Shown here one piece after another: positions 1-7,960 of a DNA stretch of 64,000 bases (position 1 is the stretch's first letter; every line of letters begins with the position of its first letter). This DNA is from Conexibacter woesei DSM 14684 (lineage in GTDB: Bacteria; Actinomycetota; Thermoleophilia; Solirubrobacterales; Solirubrobacteraceae), in assembly GCF_000025265.1 (NCBI RefSeq), contig NC_013739.1:2728001-2792000 (forward strand). Direction: 5' to 3'. The position numbers and the translations under genes were made by a program. The notes beneath the pieces are model-generated. The model saw only the letters and a list, made by a program, of their open reading frames with translations, was not told the DNA's origin and searched no databases.

Positions 1-692
1 TCGCGAAGATCGACGAGGAGTACATCCGCGACTACTGGGACGACGTCTGCGGCGGCGGCGTCTGGTGGGACATCCCGCAGCGGACCTACAAGAACGCGAT
101 CAGCATCGAGCTGTACATCAAGCTGACGGCCGCGCTGCACAACCGCGTCCGCGGCGACCGCGTCTACCGCGCCCGCGCGATCGAGGCGTGGGAGTGGCTG
201 AAGAGCAGCGGGATGCTGAACGGCGACAACCTGTTCAACGACGGTCTCAACACCCAGGACGGCGGCTGCCAGAACAACGGCGGCACGACCTGGACGTACA
301 ACCAGGGCGTGATCCTCGGCGGCCTCGCGGAGCTGTACAGAGCGACCGGCGACCGGCGCCTGCTGGCCGACGCGCGCAAGATCGCCGACGCGGTCCTGCG
401 CAGCCCGCAGCTGAACCCGAACGGGATCCTGACCGAGCCGTGCGAGTGGGAGGGGACCTGCAACTGGGACCAGCCGGCGTTCAAGGGCATCTTCGCCCGC
501 AACCTCGCCGAGCTGGACGACCTGCTGCCCGGCCACCCGTACCGCGGCTGGCTGCGCGCGCAGGCGAGATCGGCCTACGACCACGCGCGCAACGACGCCG
601 ACCAGTACGGCCTCGACTGGGACGGGCCGTTCGACACCACCGACATCGCCCGGCAGGAGTCGGCCGCCTCACTGCTGATCGCCGTCCTGTGA
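1..692 (+). CDS. Glycoside hydrolase family 76 (alpha-1,6-mannanase-like), 3' part
   Basis: The gene enters from the left edge (first full codon at base 3) and stops with TGA at 690-692, leaving about 229 residues. The frame carries GH76 landmarks: GGGVWW followed by a run matching N-x-I-S-x-E-L, then the WTYNQGVILGGL block and a Trp-rich C-terminal half. GH76 enzymes are (alpha/alpha)6-barrel endo-alpha-1,6-mannanases acting on mannan backbones. The paired catalytic aspartates of the family normally lie upstream of the GGG-WW block, so they would be in the missing 5' part. Any signal peptide is also outside the window. Family assignment is firm; substrate is inferred. Confidence 0.85.
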   Translation, partial: AKIDEEYIRDYWDDVCGGGVWWDIPQRTYKNAISIELYIKLTAALHNRVRGDRVYRARAIEAWEWLKSSGMLNGDNLFNDGLNTQDGGCQNNGGTTWTYNQGVILGGLAELYRATGDRRLLADARKIADAVLRSPQLNPNGILTEPCEWEGTCNWDQPAFKGIFARNLAELDDLLPGHPYRGWLRAQARSAYDHARNDADQYGLDWDGPFDTTDIARQESAASLLIAVL

Positions 693-722
693 CAAACCGG
701 TGCGCTGCGGCCGGCACGGGTG

Positions 723-728
723 TAGGCT
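723..728 (+). promoter_or_regulatory. -10 box TAGGCT of a probable leaderless start
   Basis: TAGGCT lies exactly six bases before the GTG at 735. No Shine-Dalgarno sequence precedes that GTG. The same box-to-start spacing recurs at many genes here, which suggests transcription begins at or next to the start codon. Confidence 0.5.
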
Positions 729-734
729 CGCCCC

Positions 735-2978
735 GTGTCGGTCACGGCGTACCGGACCTGTCCCTTGTGCGAGGCCACCTGTGGCCTCGAGCTGACGCTT
801 GACGAGAGCGGCGCGGTGGAGCGCGTGCGCGGCGACGCCGACGACGTCTTCTCGCGCGGCTTCCTGTGCCCGAAGGGCGTCTCGATCAAGCAGCTGCACG
901 ACGATCCCGACCGGCTGCGGACGCCGCTCCGCAGGACGGCGAACGGGAGCTTCGAGCCGTGCTCCTGGGAGGAGGCGTTCGCGCTCGTCGCGGCCGGCCT
1001 CGAAGGCGTCAGAGCGCGCGGCGGCGCCGACGCGGTCGCGCTCTACATCGGCAACCCGAGCGCCCACAACATGTCCGCGCTGCTGTACGGCCGCGCGCTC
1101 GCGAAGGGCCTCGGCAGCAGAAACGTCTACTCGGCGAGCACGGTCGACCAGTACCCCAAGCAGCTCGCCTCGGCGCTGATGTTCGGAACCGCGACGACCG
1201 TCGCCGTCCCCGACCTCGACCGCACCGACCACCTGCTCGTGCTCGGCGCCAACCCGCTCGCGTCCAACGGCTCGCTGATGACCGCGCCGGACGTGCGCGG
1301 CCGGCTGCAGGCGATCCAGGCGCGCGGCGGGAAGGTCGTCGTCGTCGACCCGCGCCGCTCGCGCACCGCGCGCGCTGCCGACGAGCACGTGCCGATCCGG
1401 CCGGGGACCGACGCGCTGCTGCTGATCGCGATGGTCGCGGTCCTGTTCGAGGAGCAGCTGGTCGCGCCGGGGCGGCTGGAGCCGCTCTGCGACGGCCTCG
1501 GTGAGCTGCGCGCGCTCGCCGCGCCGTTCGCGCCGGAGCGGGTCGCGGCGGCGACGGGCATCCCAGCGCCGACGATCCGGCGCCTCGCGCGCGATCTGGG
1601 GGCAGCCGAGCGTGCCGTCGTCTACGGGCGGATGGGGACGACGACGCAGACGTTCGGGACGACCGCCTCGTGGCTGGTCGACGTGCTCAACGTGCTGACG
1701 GGCAACCTCGACCGCGCGGGCGGCGCGATGTTCCCGCTGCCGGCGATCGGGGGCTCGAACTCGCGCGGCGAGCCGGGGCGCGGGCGCGGCGCGCGGACCG
1801 GCCGCTGGAGCAGCCGCGTGCGCGGGCTGGGGGAGGTCTTCGGCGAGCTGCCCGTCGCCTGTCTCGCGGAGGAGATCGAGACGCCGGGCGACGGCCAGGT
1901 GCGCGCGTTGATCACGCTCGCCGGCAACCCCGTCGTCTCGACGCCGAACGCCGGCCGGCTCGACGGCGCGCTCGCCGCGCTCGACTTCATGGTCAGCGTC
2001 GACCTCTACGTGACCGAGACGAGCCGGCACGCCGACGTGATCCTGCCGGCGCCCTCGCCGCTGGAGCGCGCGCACTACGACCTCGCGCTGTACGGCTTCG
2101 CGATCCGCAACGTCGCCAATTACTCGCCCGCGGTGCTGCCGATCGGCGACGGCATGCAGGACGAGTGGCGGACGCTGCTGCGGCTGGTGGGGATCGCCGT
2201 CGGCCAGGGAGCCGGCGCGGACGTCGACGCGATCGACGACTTCGTCGCGCTCGACGTGCTGCGGCGGGAGACCGCGACGGCCGGCTCGCCGGTCGCCGGG
2301 CGCGACCCGGCCGAGCTGCTGGCGGCGCTGGCGCCGCGCCGCGGTCCCGAGCGGCTGCTCGACGCGCTGCTGCGCACAGGGCCGTACGGCGAGGGCTTCG
2401 GGCGCGACCCGGACGGCCTCTCGCTGGCGGCGCTGGAGGCGGCGCCGCACGGGATCGACTTCGGCGCGCTGGAGCCGCGGCTGCCGGACGCGCTGCGGAC
2501 CGCGAGCGGGCGGATCGAGCTGACGCCGCCGCAGCTGGTCGCCGACGTCGCGCGGCTGCACGCCGCGCTCGACGCGCGCGCGGAGGACGGGGCGATGGTG
2601 CTGATCGGCCGGCGCGACCTGCGCTCGAACAACTCGTGGATGCACAACCTGCCGCTGCTCGTGCGCGGCCCGGAGCGCTGCACCGTCCTGGTCCACCCCG
2701 ACGACGCGGCGCGGCTCGGCCTGACCGACGGGGCGCCGGCGCGCGTGCGCTCGCGCGTCGGCGCGATCGAGCTGCCGGTCGAGGTCGACGACGCGATCAT
2801 GCCGGGCGTCGTCTCGATCCCGCACGGCTGGGGCCACGGCGTCGACGGCGTCGGCTGGCGCGTCGCCTCCGCCCACGGGGGCGCGAACTCGAACGTGCTC
2901 GCCGACGAGCTGGAGGTCGACCCGGTCTCCGGCAACGCCGTCCTCAACGGCATCCCGGTCTCGCTGGCGCCCGCCTAG
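735..2978 (+). CDS. Molybdopterin-dependent oxidoreductase (formate dehydrogenase/nitrate reductase superfamily)
   Basis: A 747-residue single-chain molybdopterin enzyme. The N-terminus has a [4Fe-4S] motif C9-x2-C12-x3-C16-x28-C45, followed by the bis-MGD fold and a C-terminal molybdopterin-binding domain (about residues 620-740) ending with the usual HGWGHG-type segment and an N-x-L turn. No Fe-S or membrane-anchor subunit gene is adjacent, so the electron partner is unknown. The stretch where formate dehydrogenases carry SeCys/Cys reads YSASTVDQYPK, so the molybdenum ligand, and hence the substrate, cannot be assigned. GTG start chosen because of the TAGGCT box six bases upstream. Its stop overlaps the end of the convergent gene at 2975 by four bases. 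Confidence 0.85.
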   Translation: MSVTAYRTCPLCEATCGLELTLDESGAVERVRGDADDVFSRGFLCPKGVSIKQLHDDPDRLRTPLRRTANGSFEPCSWEEAFALVAAGLEGVRARGGADAVALYIGNPSAHNMSALLYGRALAKGLGSRNVYSASTVDQYPKQLASALMFGTATTVAVPDLDRTDHLLVLGANPLASNGSLMTAPDVRGRLQAIQARGGKVVVVDPRRSRTARAADEHVPIRPGTDALLLIAMVAVLFEEQLVAPGRLEPLCDGLGELRALAAPFAPERVAAATGIPAPTIRRLARDLGAAERAVVYGRMGTTTQTFGTTASWLVDVLNVLTGNLDRAGGAMFPLPAIGGSNSRGEPGRGRGARTGRWSSRVRGLGEVFGELPVACLAEEIETPGDGQVRALITLAGNPVVSTPNAGRLDGALAALDFMVSVDLYVTETSRHADVILPAPSPLERAHYDLALYGFAIRNVANYSPAVLPIGDGMQDEWRTLLRLVGIAVGQGAGADVDAIDDFVALDVLRRETATAGSPVAGRDPAELLAALAPRRGPERLLDALLRTGPYGEGFGRDPDGLSLAALEAAPHGIDFGALEPRLPDALRTASGRIELTPPQLVADVARLHAALDARAEDGAMVLIGRRDLRSNNSWMHNLPLLVRGPERCTVLVHPDDAARLGLTDGAPARVRSRVGAIELPVEVDDAIMPGVVSIPHGWGHGVDGVGWRVASAHGGANSNVLADELEVDPVSGNAVLNGIPVSLAPA

Positions 2979-3394
2979 AACGTCCGCGTCACCAGAACGT
3001 CCGGGCGCATTCTGACCGCTTCCCACGGCTCGTCGAACGTCGAGTTCGGGAACGTGTCGAAGAGGACGCCGTCCGCGGCGGGGACCGCGATCACCGGCGT
3101 GATCGTCGCATCGGGCGGCGGCGCCGTCGCGCCCTGCCACCAGCGCATCGTCATGCTCGACACGAAGCCCGCTCTCCACGTGACCATCACGAGCACCGCC
3201 AGGTCCGGCCGGTAGACGGGGCTTCTGGCGTTCGGCGGCGGCGGGAAGATGATCGTGCTCTCGGCGTCGTAGCCGGGGACGTTGAACGCGAACCAGCCGT
3301 CCGTCGGCATGTTGCGCATCTGCACGCCGATCCCGAACCGCAGCGTGTCCGGCGGTCCGGCGACGGGTATCGTCTGCTCCCAGTTCGGCGCCAT
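2975..3394 (-). CDS. Small protein sharing a domain with its upstream neighbour; last gene of the large operon
   Basis: 139 residues with ATG at 3394, sharing one base with the upstream TGA (TGATG), so translation is probably coupled. Almost the whole protein corresponds to the C-terminal half of the neighbour at 3394-4437: both have MPTDG-[WF]-FAF, VPGYDA-x-ST, a TW-R-x-GF-x-SS segment and a WQGAT-x-PP segment in the same order. No signal peptide or membrane segment is visible. Function unknown. It is probably a duplicated, freestanding copy of the neighbour's domain, and being kept in one transcript with it suggests a shared complex. Its 3' end overlaps that of the convergent oxidoreductase by four bases. 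Confidence 0.75.
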   Translation of the reverse strand: MAPNWEQTIPVAGPPDTLRFGIGVQMRNMPTDGWFAFNVPGYDAESTIIFPPPPNARSPVYRPDLAVLVMVTWRAGFVSSMTMRWWQGATAPPPDATITPVIAVPAADGVLFDTFPNSTFDEPWEAVRMRPDVLVTRTF

Positions 3395-4437
3395 CAGTAC
3401 TGGAACGGGATCGAGCCGACGACCTGCATCCGCGTCGCCTTGAATCTGGCGCCGCGCTTGTTCGATTCGTAGAGGTCCAGCTCGACCGCCGGACGGTGCC
3501 CGTCGGCGGGCGCGCTGCGCAGCGTCTCCTCCTCGACGCCGATGATCGGCATGATGTTCGCGCCCTTCGGCGGTCTCGTCGCGCCCTGCCAGTAGCTGAC
3601 GGATATGCTCGATCTGAAGCCTCTTCTCCAGGTCAGCGTCAGCATGATGCTCGTCCCCGACTTGGGGATTCTGACCTTCTGGTCGGGCGGGTCCGGCACC
3701 ACGAGCGTCGAGCCGGCGTCGTAGCCGGGGACGCTGAACGCGAAGAAGCCGTCGGTCGGCATGTCCTTGAACTTGACCCCGATGTTGAACTCGCCGCCCT
3801 CTCTGGCGCCCTCGATCGGCTCGGTCACCGTCCACGTCGGGCCGGCGCTGGAGACGTCGATCGTGTTGCGCCACGCCATGTTCGGATGCGAGCGGACGTA
3901 CTCGGCCAGCTCCTCCCACGTGCCCATCGAGCCGACCGGCTTGGGCGATCTCGGCGGGTAGCTGAGCGGCGGGTTCTCGGCGAACGCGATCATGCAGAAG
4001 TGCGCGCCCGCGTTGGGCGCGTCCGCCTGCCAGTGGAAGACGGGCGTCGAGACGCCTATCGCGCCCGGGTCGAGGTCGGTGATCTCGACCCAGTTCTGCG
4101 GCTGCTCGGGGTCGTTGATGAAGATCCCGCCCTGTCTCCAGTCCTGCGGCCATATGACCGCGTTGGAGCTCGCGTAGTAGAGCCACAGCCGTGCGTCGAG
4201 CTTGCCGGCCGTCGTGTTCAGCCCGCGGACGTAGACGTAGTTCAGCTGTCTGACCTGGACGGTGTTGGCCTGCTCTCTGTCGTAGCTGGCTCTCGTCGTG
4301 AATATCGTCGGGTCCTCGGCCGGCCGCGTTCCGTTGGCGATGATGTCCGGCGAGTCGGTCCAGGCCAGGGACGATCTTCTGTCGGGCTGGTCGCCGAGGT
4401 AGTGGCGCAGGAACAGTCCTCTGTACGGGTCAGGCAT
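3394..4437 (-). CDS. Two-part protein of unknown function in the large operon
   Basis: 347 residues, ATG at 4437, overlapping the upstream propeller gene's end by eight bases. The N-terminal part has SPDI and NYVYVRGLN, a pattern I associate with beta-sandwich modules (Asn-Tyr-Val-x-Val-Arg-x-x-Asn). The middle carries a WQADAPNAGAHFCMIA segment. Residues from about 220 onward form the domain repeated in the next gene (MPTDGFFAF, VPGYDAGST, YWQGATRPP). No export signal. I cannot assign a function. Its place between a beta-propeller protein and a one-domain copy of its own C-terminus suggests a structural or binding role in a complex. Confidence 0.75.
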   Translation of the reverse strand: MPDPYRGLFLRHYLGDQPDRRSSLAWTDSPDIIANGTRPAEDPTIFTTRASYDREQANTVQVRQLNYVYVRGLNTTAGKLDARLWLYYASSNAVIWPQDWRQGGIFINDPEQPQNWVEITDLDPGAIGVSTPVFHWQADAPNAGAHFCMIAFAENPPLSYPPRSPKPVGSMGTWEELAEYVRSHPNMAWRNTIDVSSAGPTWTVTEPIEGAREGGEFNIGVKFKDMPTDGFFAFSVPGYDAGSTLVVPDPPDQKVRIPKSGTSIMLTLTWRRGFRSSISVSYWQGATRPPKGANIMPIIGVEEETLRSAPADGHRPAVELDLYESNKRGARFKATRMQVVGSIPFQY

Positions 4438-7400
4438 CGGCGTGAACCTCCTCGAGTTCGATGACGTCGGGGTCGACCGGCAGGTCCTCCAGCGCGGACG
4501 GCTGCACCTGCGGAGCTATCGCGAGCGTTCCGGGCCCGTCGCCGTCGCCGACGTTGGCCGACAGCACCTGCGTCCCGGTCGGCGTGACGGCGACGCCGTA
4601 CGGCAGCACGACGGCGCCGTCCCACGAGATCGTCTGGACCAGCCGCAGCGAGTCGGCGTCGAAGACGCGGATCCCGGACTGGACCCCGTCGGTCGCGAAC
4701 AGGCGCGTGCCGTCGGGCGAGACGGTCAGGGCGTTGAGCGCGATCGAGCCGACCGACGGCAGCGTGACCGTCCGCAGCGTGCTTGCGACCGTCTCGACAG
4801 CCGTGATCGTGTTGCGCGTGCCGCTCTTGCCGAGCACGAAGACGCGCGTGCCGTCGGGGCTCGCCGCCGCCGACCCGACGGAGCCGGGGAGCGCCAGCGG
4901 GACCGGGTCGCGCTGGTAGCTGCCGTCTCTCTGGCGCGTGACGATCCACAGCTTTCTGTCGATCGAGCTGATCGCCCACGCCGTCGCCCCGTCCGGGCTC
5001 GCGAGCGCGAACGCGCCGGAGCTGCCCGCCGTCGTGAACAGCTCGACGACGCCGGCCGGTCTCGCCGTTCTTCTGGCGACGTCGACGGCGTACGGCAGCA
5101 GCGCGTGGCGGCGCTGGGCGTCGGCGGTCAGCACGAACAGCGTACGCGCGTCGGCGGAGACGGCGATCGCGCGCGGCGTCCCGCTCGTCTGTCTGGAGAC
5201 GTCGATCGAGAACAGCGACGTGTGCTCGGTCGTCGAGACGACGTCGACGCGGGCCGTTCCTCTCGCGATCACGTACGCCGCTCTGTCGGCGATGCGCGGC
5301 GACGGCGCGATCGCGATCACCGGCGTCCCCTCGGACTGCTGCGTGACCGTCTGCGACGCCAGCTCGTAGACGTAGTACCCGGTCGACGGCGTCCCGCCGT
5401 CGAATCTGGTGAGCGCGTTGTGCCACACGAGCGCCTGCTTCGAGTCGGGCGTGACGGCGACGTCGGTCGTCTGCGCGCCGACCTCGACCGGCTGCGTCCG
5501 CTGCGTGTAGTTCGCCAGCGTGAGGAGGCCGACGTCGGCGGCGCCCTGCTCGGTCACGAGCGCGACGCCCGCGTCCGGTGAGACGGCGACGCCGGTGGCG
5601 CGGCGGCCTCTGCCGATCCGTCTCGCGAGCAGGCGGCAGCTGCGCGCGGAGCCGCCGAGCCCGAGCAGCGCGAGCGCGTCGCTGCCGCCCGCGTTGGCGA
5701 CGAGCGCGTAGCCGCCGCCCGGCACGAGCGCGACCTCGCACGGAGCGCCGCCGACCTCCAGCTCCCGCCGCTCGGCGAGGTCGGGGTACTCGGCGTCGAA
5801 CGCGTAGACGATCCCGCTGCCCTCGCAGACGACGAGCACGACGCGCTCGTCCCCGGTCACGGCCGCGCTGACCGGTCTTCTGTCGAAGCCTCTCAGCTCG
5901 TAGACGCGCTGGTGTCTGCCGCTGCTGCTGACGACGCCTATCACGGTGACGGTGTCGTCGCCGGCGTTGGGGACGAACAGCTGCGCGCCGCTCGGCGTGA
6001 CGGCGACCGCGCGCGGGTCTCTGCCGACCGCGAGCGTCGCCGGTCTGCCGTATTCGCCGGAGCCGGCGCGCACGAGCACGACGAGCGTGCCGGCGCCGTC
6101 GTCGGCGGCGGTCACGACGTAGAGGTATCTGTCGTCGGGCGAGAGCGCGACCGCGCGCGGCGTCCCGCCGACGGTGATCGTCTGCGCGACCGCCAGCGAG
6201 TACGGCGGCCAGCCGCTGCCGGCGGTCACCGCCAGCACGCTGACGGTGCCGTCGCCGGCGTTGGCGACGGCCAGCTTCGTCCCGTCGCGCGTGAAGGCGA
6301 GCGCGACCGGTCTTCTGCCCGTCGCCACCGGCGAGCCGAGCGGCTTGTAGACGACCGTGTCGAGCGCGGTCACCGTGCCGGCGGCGGCGTTCGCGGCGAC
6401 GGCGAAGCTGGCGGCCGGCGCGAACGCGACGTCGGTCGTCGGGCTCGCGGCCGGGTGGGCGGCGTAGAGCGGCGAGAACGCCGACAGCACGAGGCTGCGG
6501 CGGACGACGAGGTCCTGCGGCGTCTCGGCCGGCATCAGCGTCAGCATCTGCGGGCGCTCGATCGAGCGGCCGATCTGCGTCTGCGGCGCGTAGCGGTTGG
6601 GATCGGGGCCGGCGGTGCTGCTGACGAGCTCGACCTGGCCGCGCGTGTTGACGTTCCATGCGAGCTGGCAGATCAGCGGGAACTCCTCCGCGTAGATCGC
6701 GAACGGCTGCGCGCTGAAGTCGTCGATCACCGGCAGCACGGTCGCGGTCACCGGTGCCGACGCCTGGTTGCCCGAGCTGGCGCGTTCGATCCCTGTCGCG
6801 ATCAGGTTGAAGTGCGTCGTCTCGCGGATCGTCGCTCTGAACGATCTTCTGTCTCTGACGTCGTGGTAGCCCGGCATCAGCGTCAGCCCGCCGGCGTCCT
6901 CGACGGTCCAGCTGATCGTCACCTCGGCGGAGCCGTCGTGCAGCACGACCGGATCCGGGGAGGCCGCGATCGACGTGATCTGCACGTGCGGGACCTTGCG
7001 CAGCGTCACCGCGTACGCGCCCGCTTGGTACCCGGGGACGCCGCTGTAGCTGACGACCATCAGCGTCGGGCCGCCCGCGAGCGTCGTGACGAGGTCCTCG
7101 ACGCGCAGCTCGACGAGCCCGGTCTCCCCGAGGATCGGCGTGCCGGGCTCGGGCTGCAGCAGCCACGACGGGCTCTGCTGCGAGCCGCCGCGGGTGATCG
7201 TCCATCTGGCGGCGCCCTGCCCGCGCAGGACTCTGATGTCGGCGGCCTCTCTGCGCGTGCAGACGGCGCCGTAGCCGGGCCACGCGTCGGCGTAGACGAA
7301 CGTGAGCGTGAACGCCGTCTCCTCGGTCGCTCTCACCTCTCGCGGTCTGGTGCCGGGGCCCAGCTCGAGCGAGAGCGTGTTGGCGACTGCCGGGAATCTG

Positions 7401-7960
7401 TCGTTGGACCCGATCAGGATCGGCTGCGCGACCGCCAGCGCGATCACCTCGTGGAGGTCGCCGCCGCCGTCGGGCGGCAGCTGCAGCACGACCGGGAACA
7501 GCGTCTGGACCGCGAGGTTGCCTCTCGTGACGCCGGCGACGCGGAACGACGCGAGCGTCAGGTCGACGCTTCTGCCGGCTGGCGGTCTCGCGAGCGCGAC
7601 GTGGTCGATGTGCAGCTCGATCTTCGCCGCCGCTCTCTGCGTGAAGTCGGCGCCGGGGGCGAGGCAGATGCGGCGGTCCGCTCTCGTGGAGAGCGAGTCC
7701 CAGCCGTCGCCGCGGACGGTGATCGCGTCGAACTCGGCGTCGCTGAGCGCCAGCTCGGTCAGGTCGAGGTAGAGCAGCGAGCCGGTCGCGCCTCTCGCCT
7801 GGCCGTACGGGACCGGTCTGGCAGCGGCGAATCTCGTCTCGACGTTCGCCTCGATCGAGAGCACGAGTCTGTTGAGGCCGGGGTCGGCCGTGATCCAGAT
7901 CGTGTTGGGCGCGTCCGGGTTGCCGAGCGCGATCGTGAACTGTGGGAACGAGCTGGTCAT
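4430..7960 (-). CDS. Large protein with beta-propeller (YVTN-type) C-terminal half
   Basis: 1176 residues. ATG at 7960 forms an ATGA overlap with the preceding gene's stop. Residues about 1-510 are an unassigned region rich in beta-type sequence, with an Ig-like stretch (ITSIAASPDPVVLHDGSAEV). From about residue 520 onward runs a series of roughly a dozen propeller-like blades, each with a core like G-x-x-P-R-A-V-A-V-[ST]-P-D-G-x-x-[LV]-[FY]-V-x-N-A-G-x-x-T-V-x-V, typical of YVTN/NHL-style repeats. Such propellers usually serve as scaffolds or ligand-binding platforms. No signal peptide is seen, which is unusual because many YVTN proteins are secreted. Many arginines are AGA. Role in the operon unknown. 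Confidence 0.8.
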   Translation of the reverse strand: MTSSFPQFTIALGNPDAPNTIWITADPGLNRLVLSIEANVETRFAAARPVPYGQARGATGSLLYLDLTELALSDAEFDAITVRGDGWDSLSTRADRRICLAPGADFTQRAAAKIELHIDHVALARPPAGRSVDLTLASFRVAGVTRGNLAVQTLFPVVLQLPPDGGGDLHEVIALAVAQPILIGSNDRFPAVANTLSLELGPGTRPREVRATEETAFTLTFVYADAWPGYGAVCTRREAADIRVLRGQGAARWTITRGGSQQSPSWLLQPEPGTPILGETGLVELRVEDLVTTLAGGPTLMVVSYSGVPGYQAGAYAVTLRKVPHVQITSIAASPDPVVLHDGSAEVTISWTVEDAGGLTLMPGYHDVRDRRSFRATIRETTHFNLIATGIERASSGNQASAPVTATVLPVIDDFSAQPFAIYAEEFPLICQLAWNVNTRGQVELVSSTAGPDPNRYAPQTQIGRSIERPQMLTLMPAETPQDLVVRRSLVLSAFSPLYAAHPAASPTTDVAFAPAASFAVAANAAAGTVTALDTVVYKPLGSPVATGRRPVALAFTRDGTKLAVANAGDGTVSVLAVTAGSGWPPYSLAVAQTITVGGTPRAVALSPDDRYLYVVTAADDGAGTLVVLVRAGSGEYGRPATLAVGRDPRAVAVTPSGAQLFVPNAGDDTVTVIGVVSSSGRHQRVYELRGFDRRPVSAAVTGDERVVLVVCEGSGIVYAFDAEYPDLAERRELEVGGAPCEVALVPGGGYALVANAGGSDALALLGLGGSARSCRLLARRIGRGRRATGVAVSPDAGVALVTEQGAADVGLLTLANYTQRTQPVEVGAQTTDVAVTPDSKQALVWHNALTRFDGGTPSTGYYVYELASQTVTQQSEGTPVIAIAPSPRIADRAAYVIARGTARVDVVSTTEHTSLFSIDVSRQTSGTPRAIAVSADARTLFVLTADAQRRHALLPYAVDVARRTARPAGVVELFTTAGSSGAFALASPDGATAWAISSIDRKLWIVTRQRDGSYQRDPVPLALPGSVGSAAASPDGTRVFVLGKSGTRNTITAVETVASTLRTVTLPSVGSIALNALTVSPDGTRLFATDGVQSGIRVFDADSLRLVQTISWDGAVVLPYGVAVTPTGTQVLSANVGDGDGPGTLAIAPQVQPSALEDLPVDPDVIELEEVHADA

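Noticed and set aside
669-3179. Long minus-strand open frame of 836 codons across the molybdopterin gene
   Set aside because: It lies opposite a gene with intact Fe-S and molybdopterin motifs. Its translation is Arg/Asp/Ala-rich low-complexity text typical of antisense frames in GC-rich DNA.
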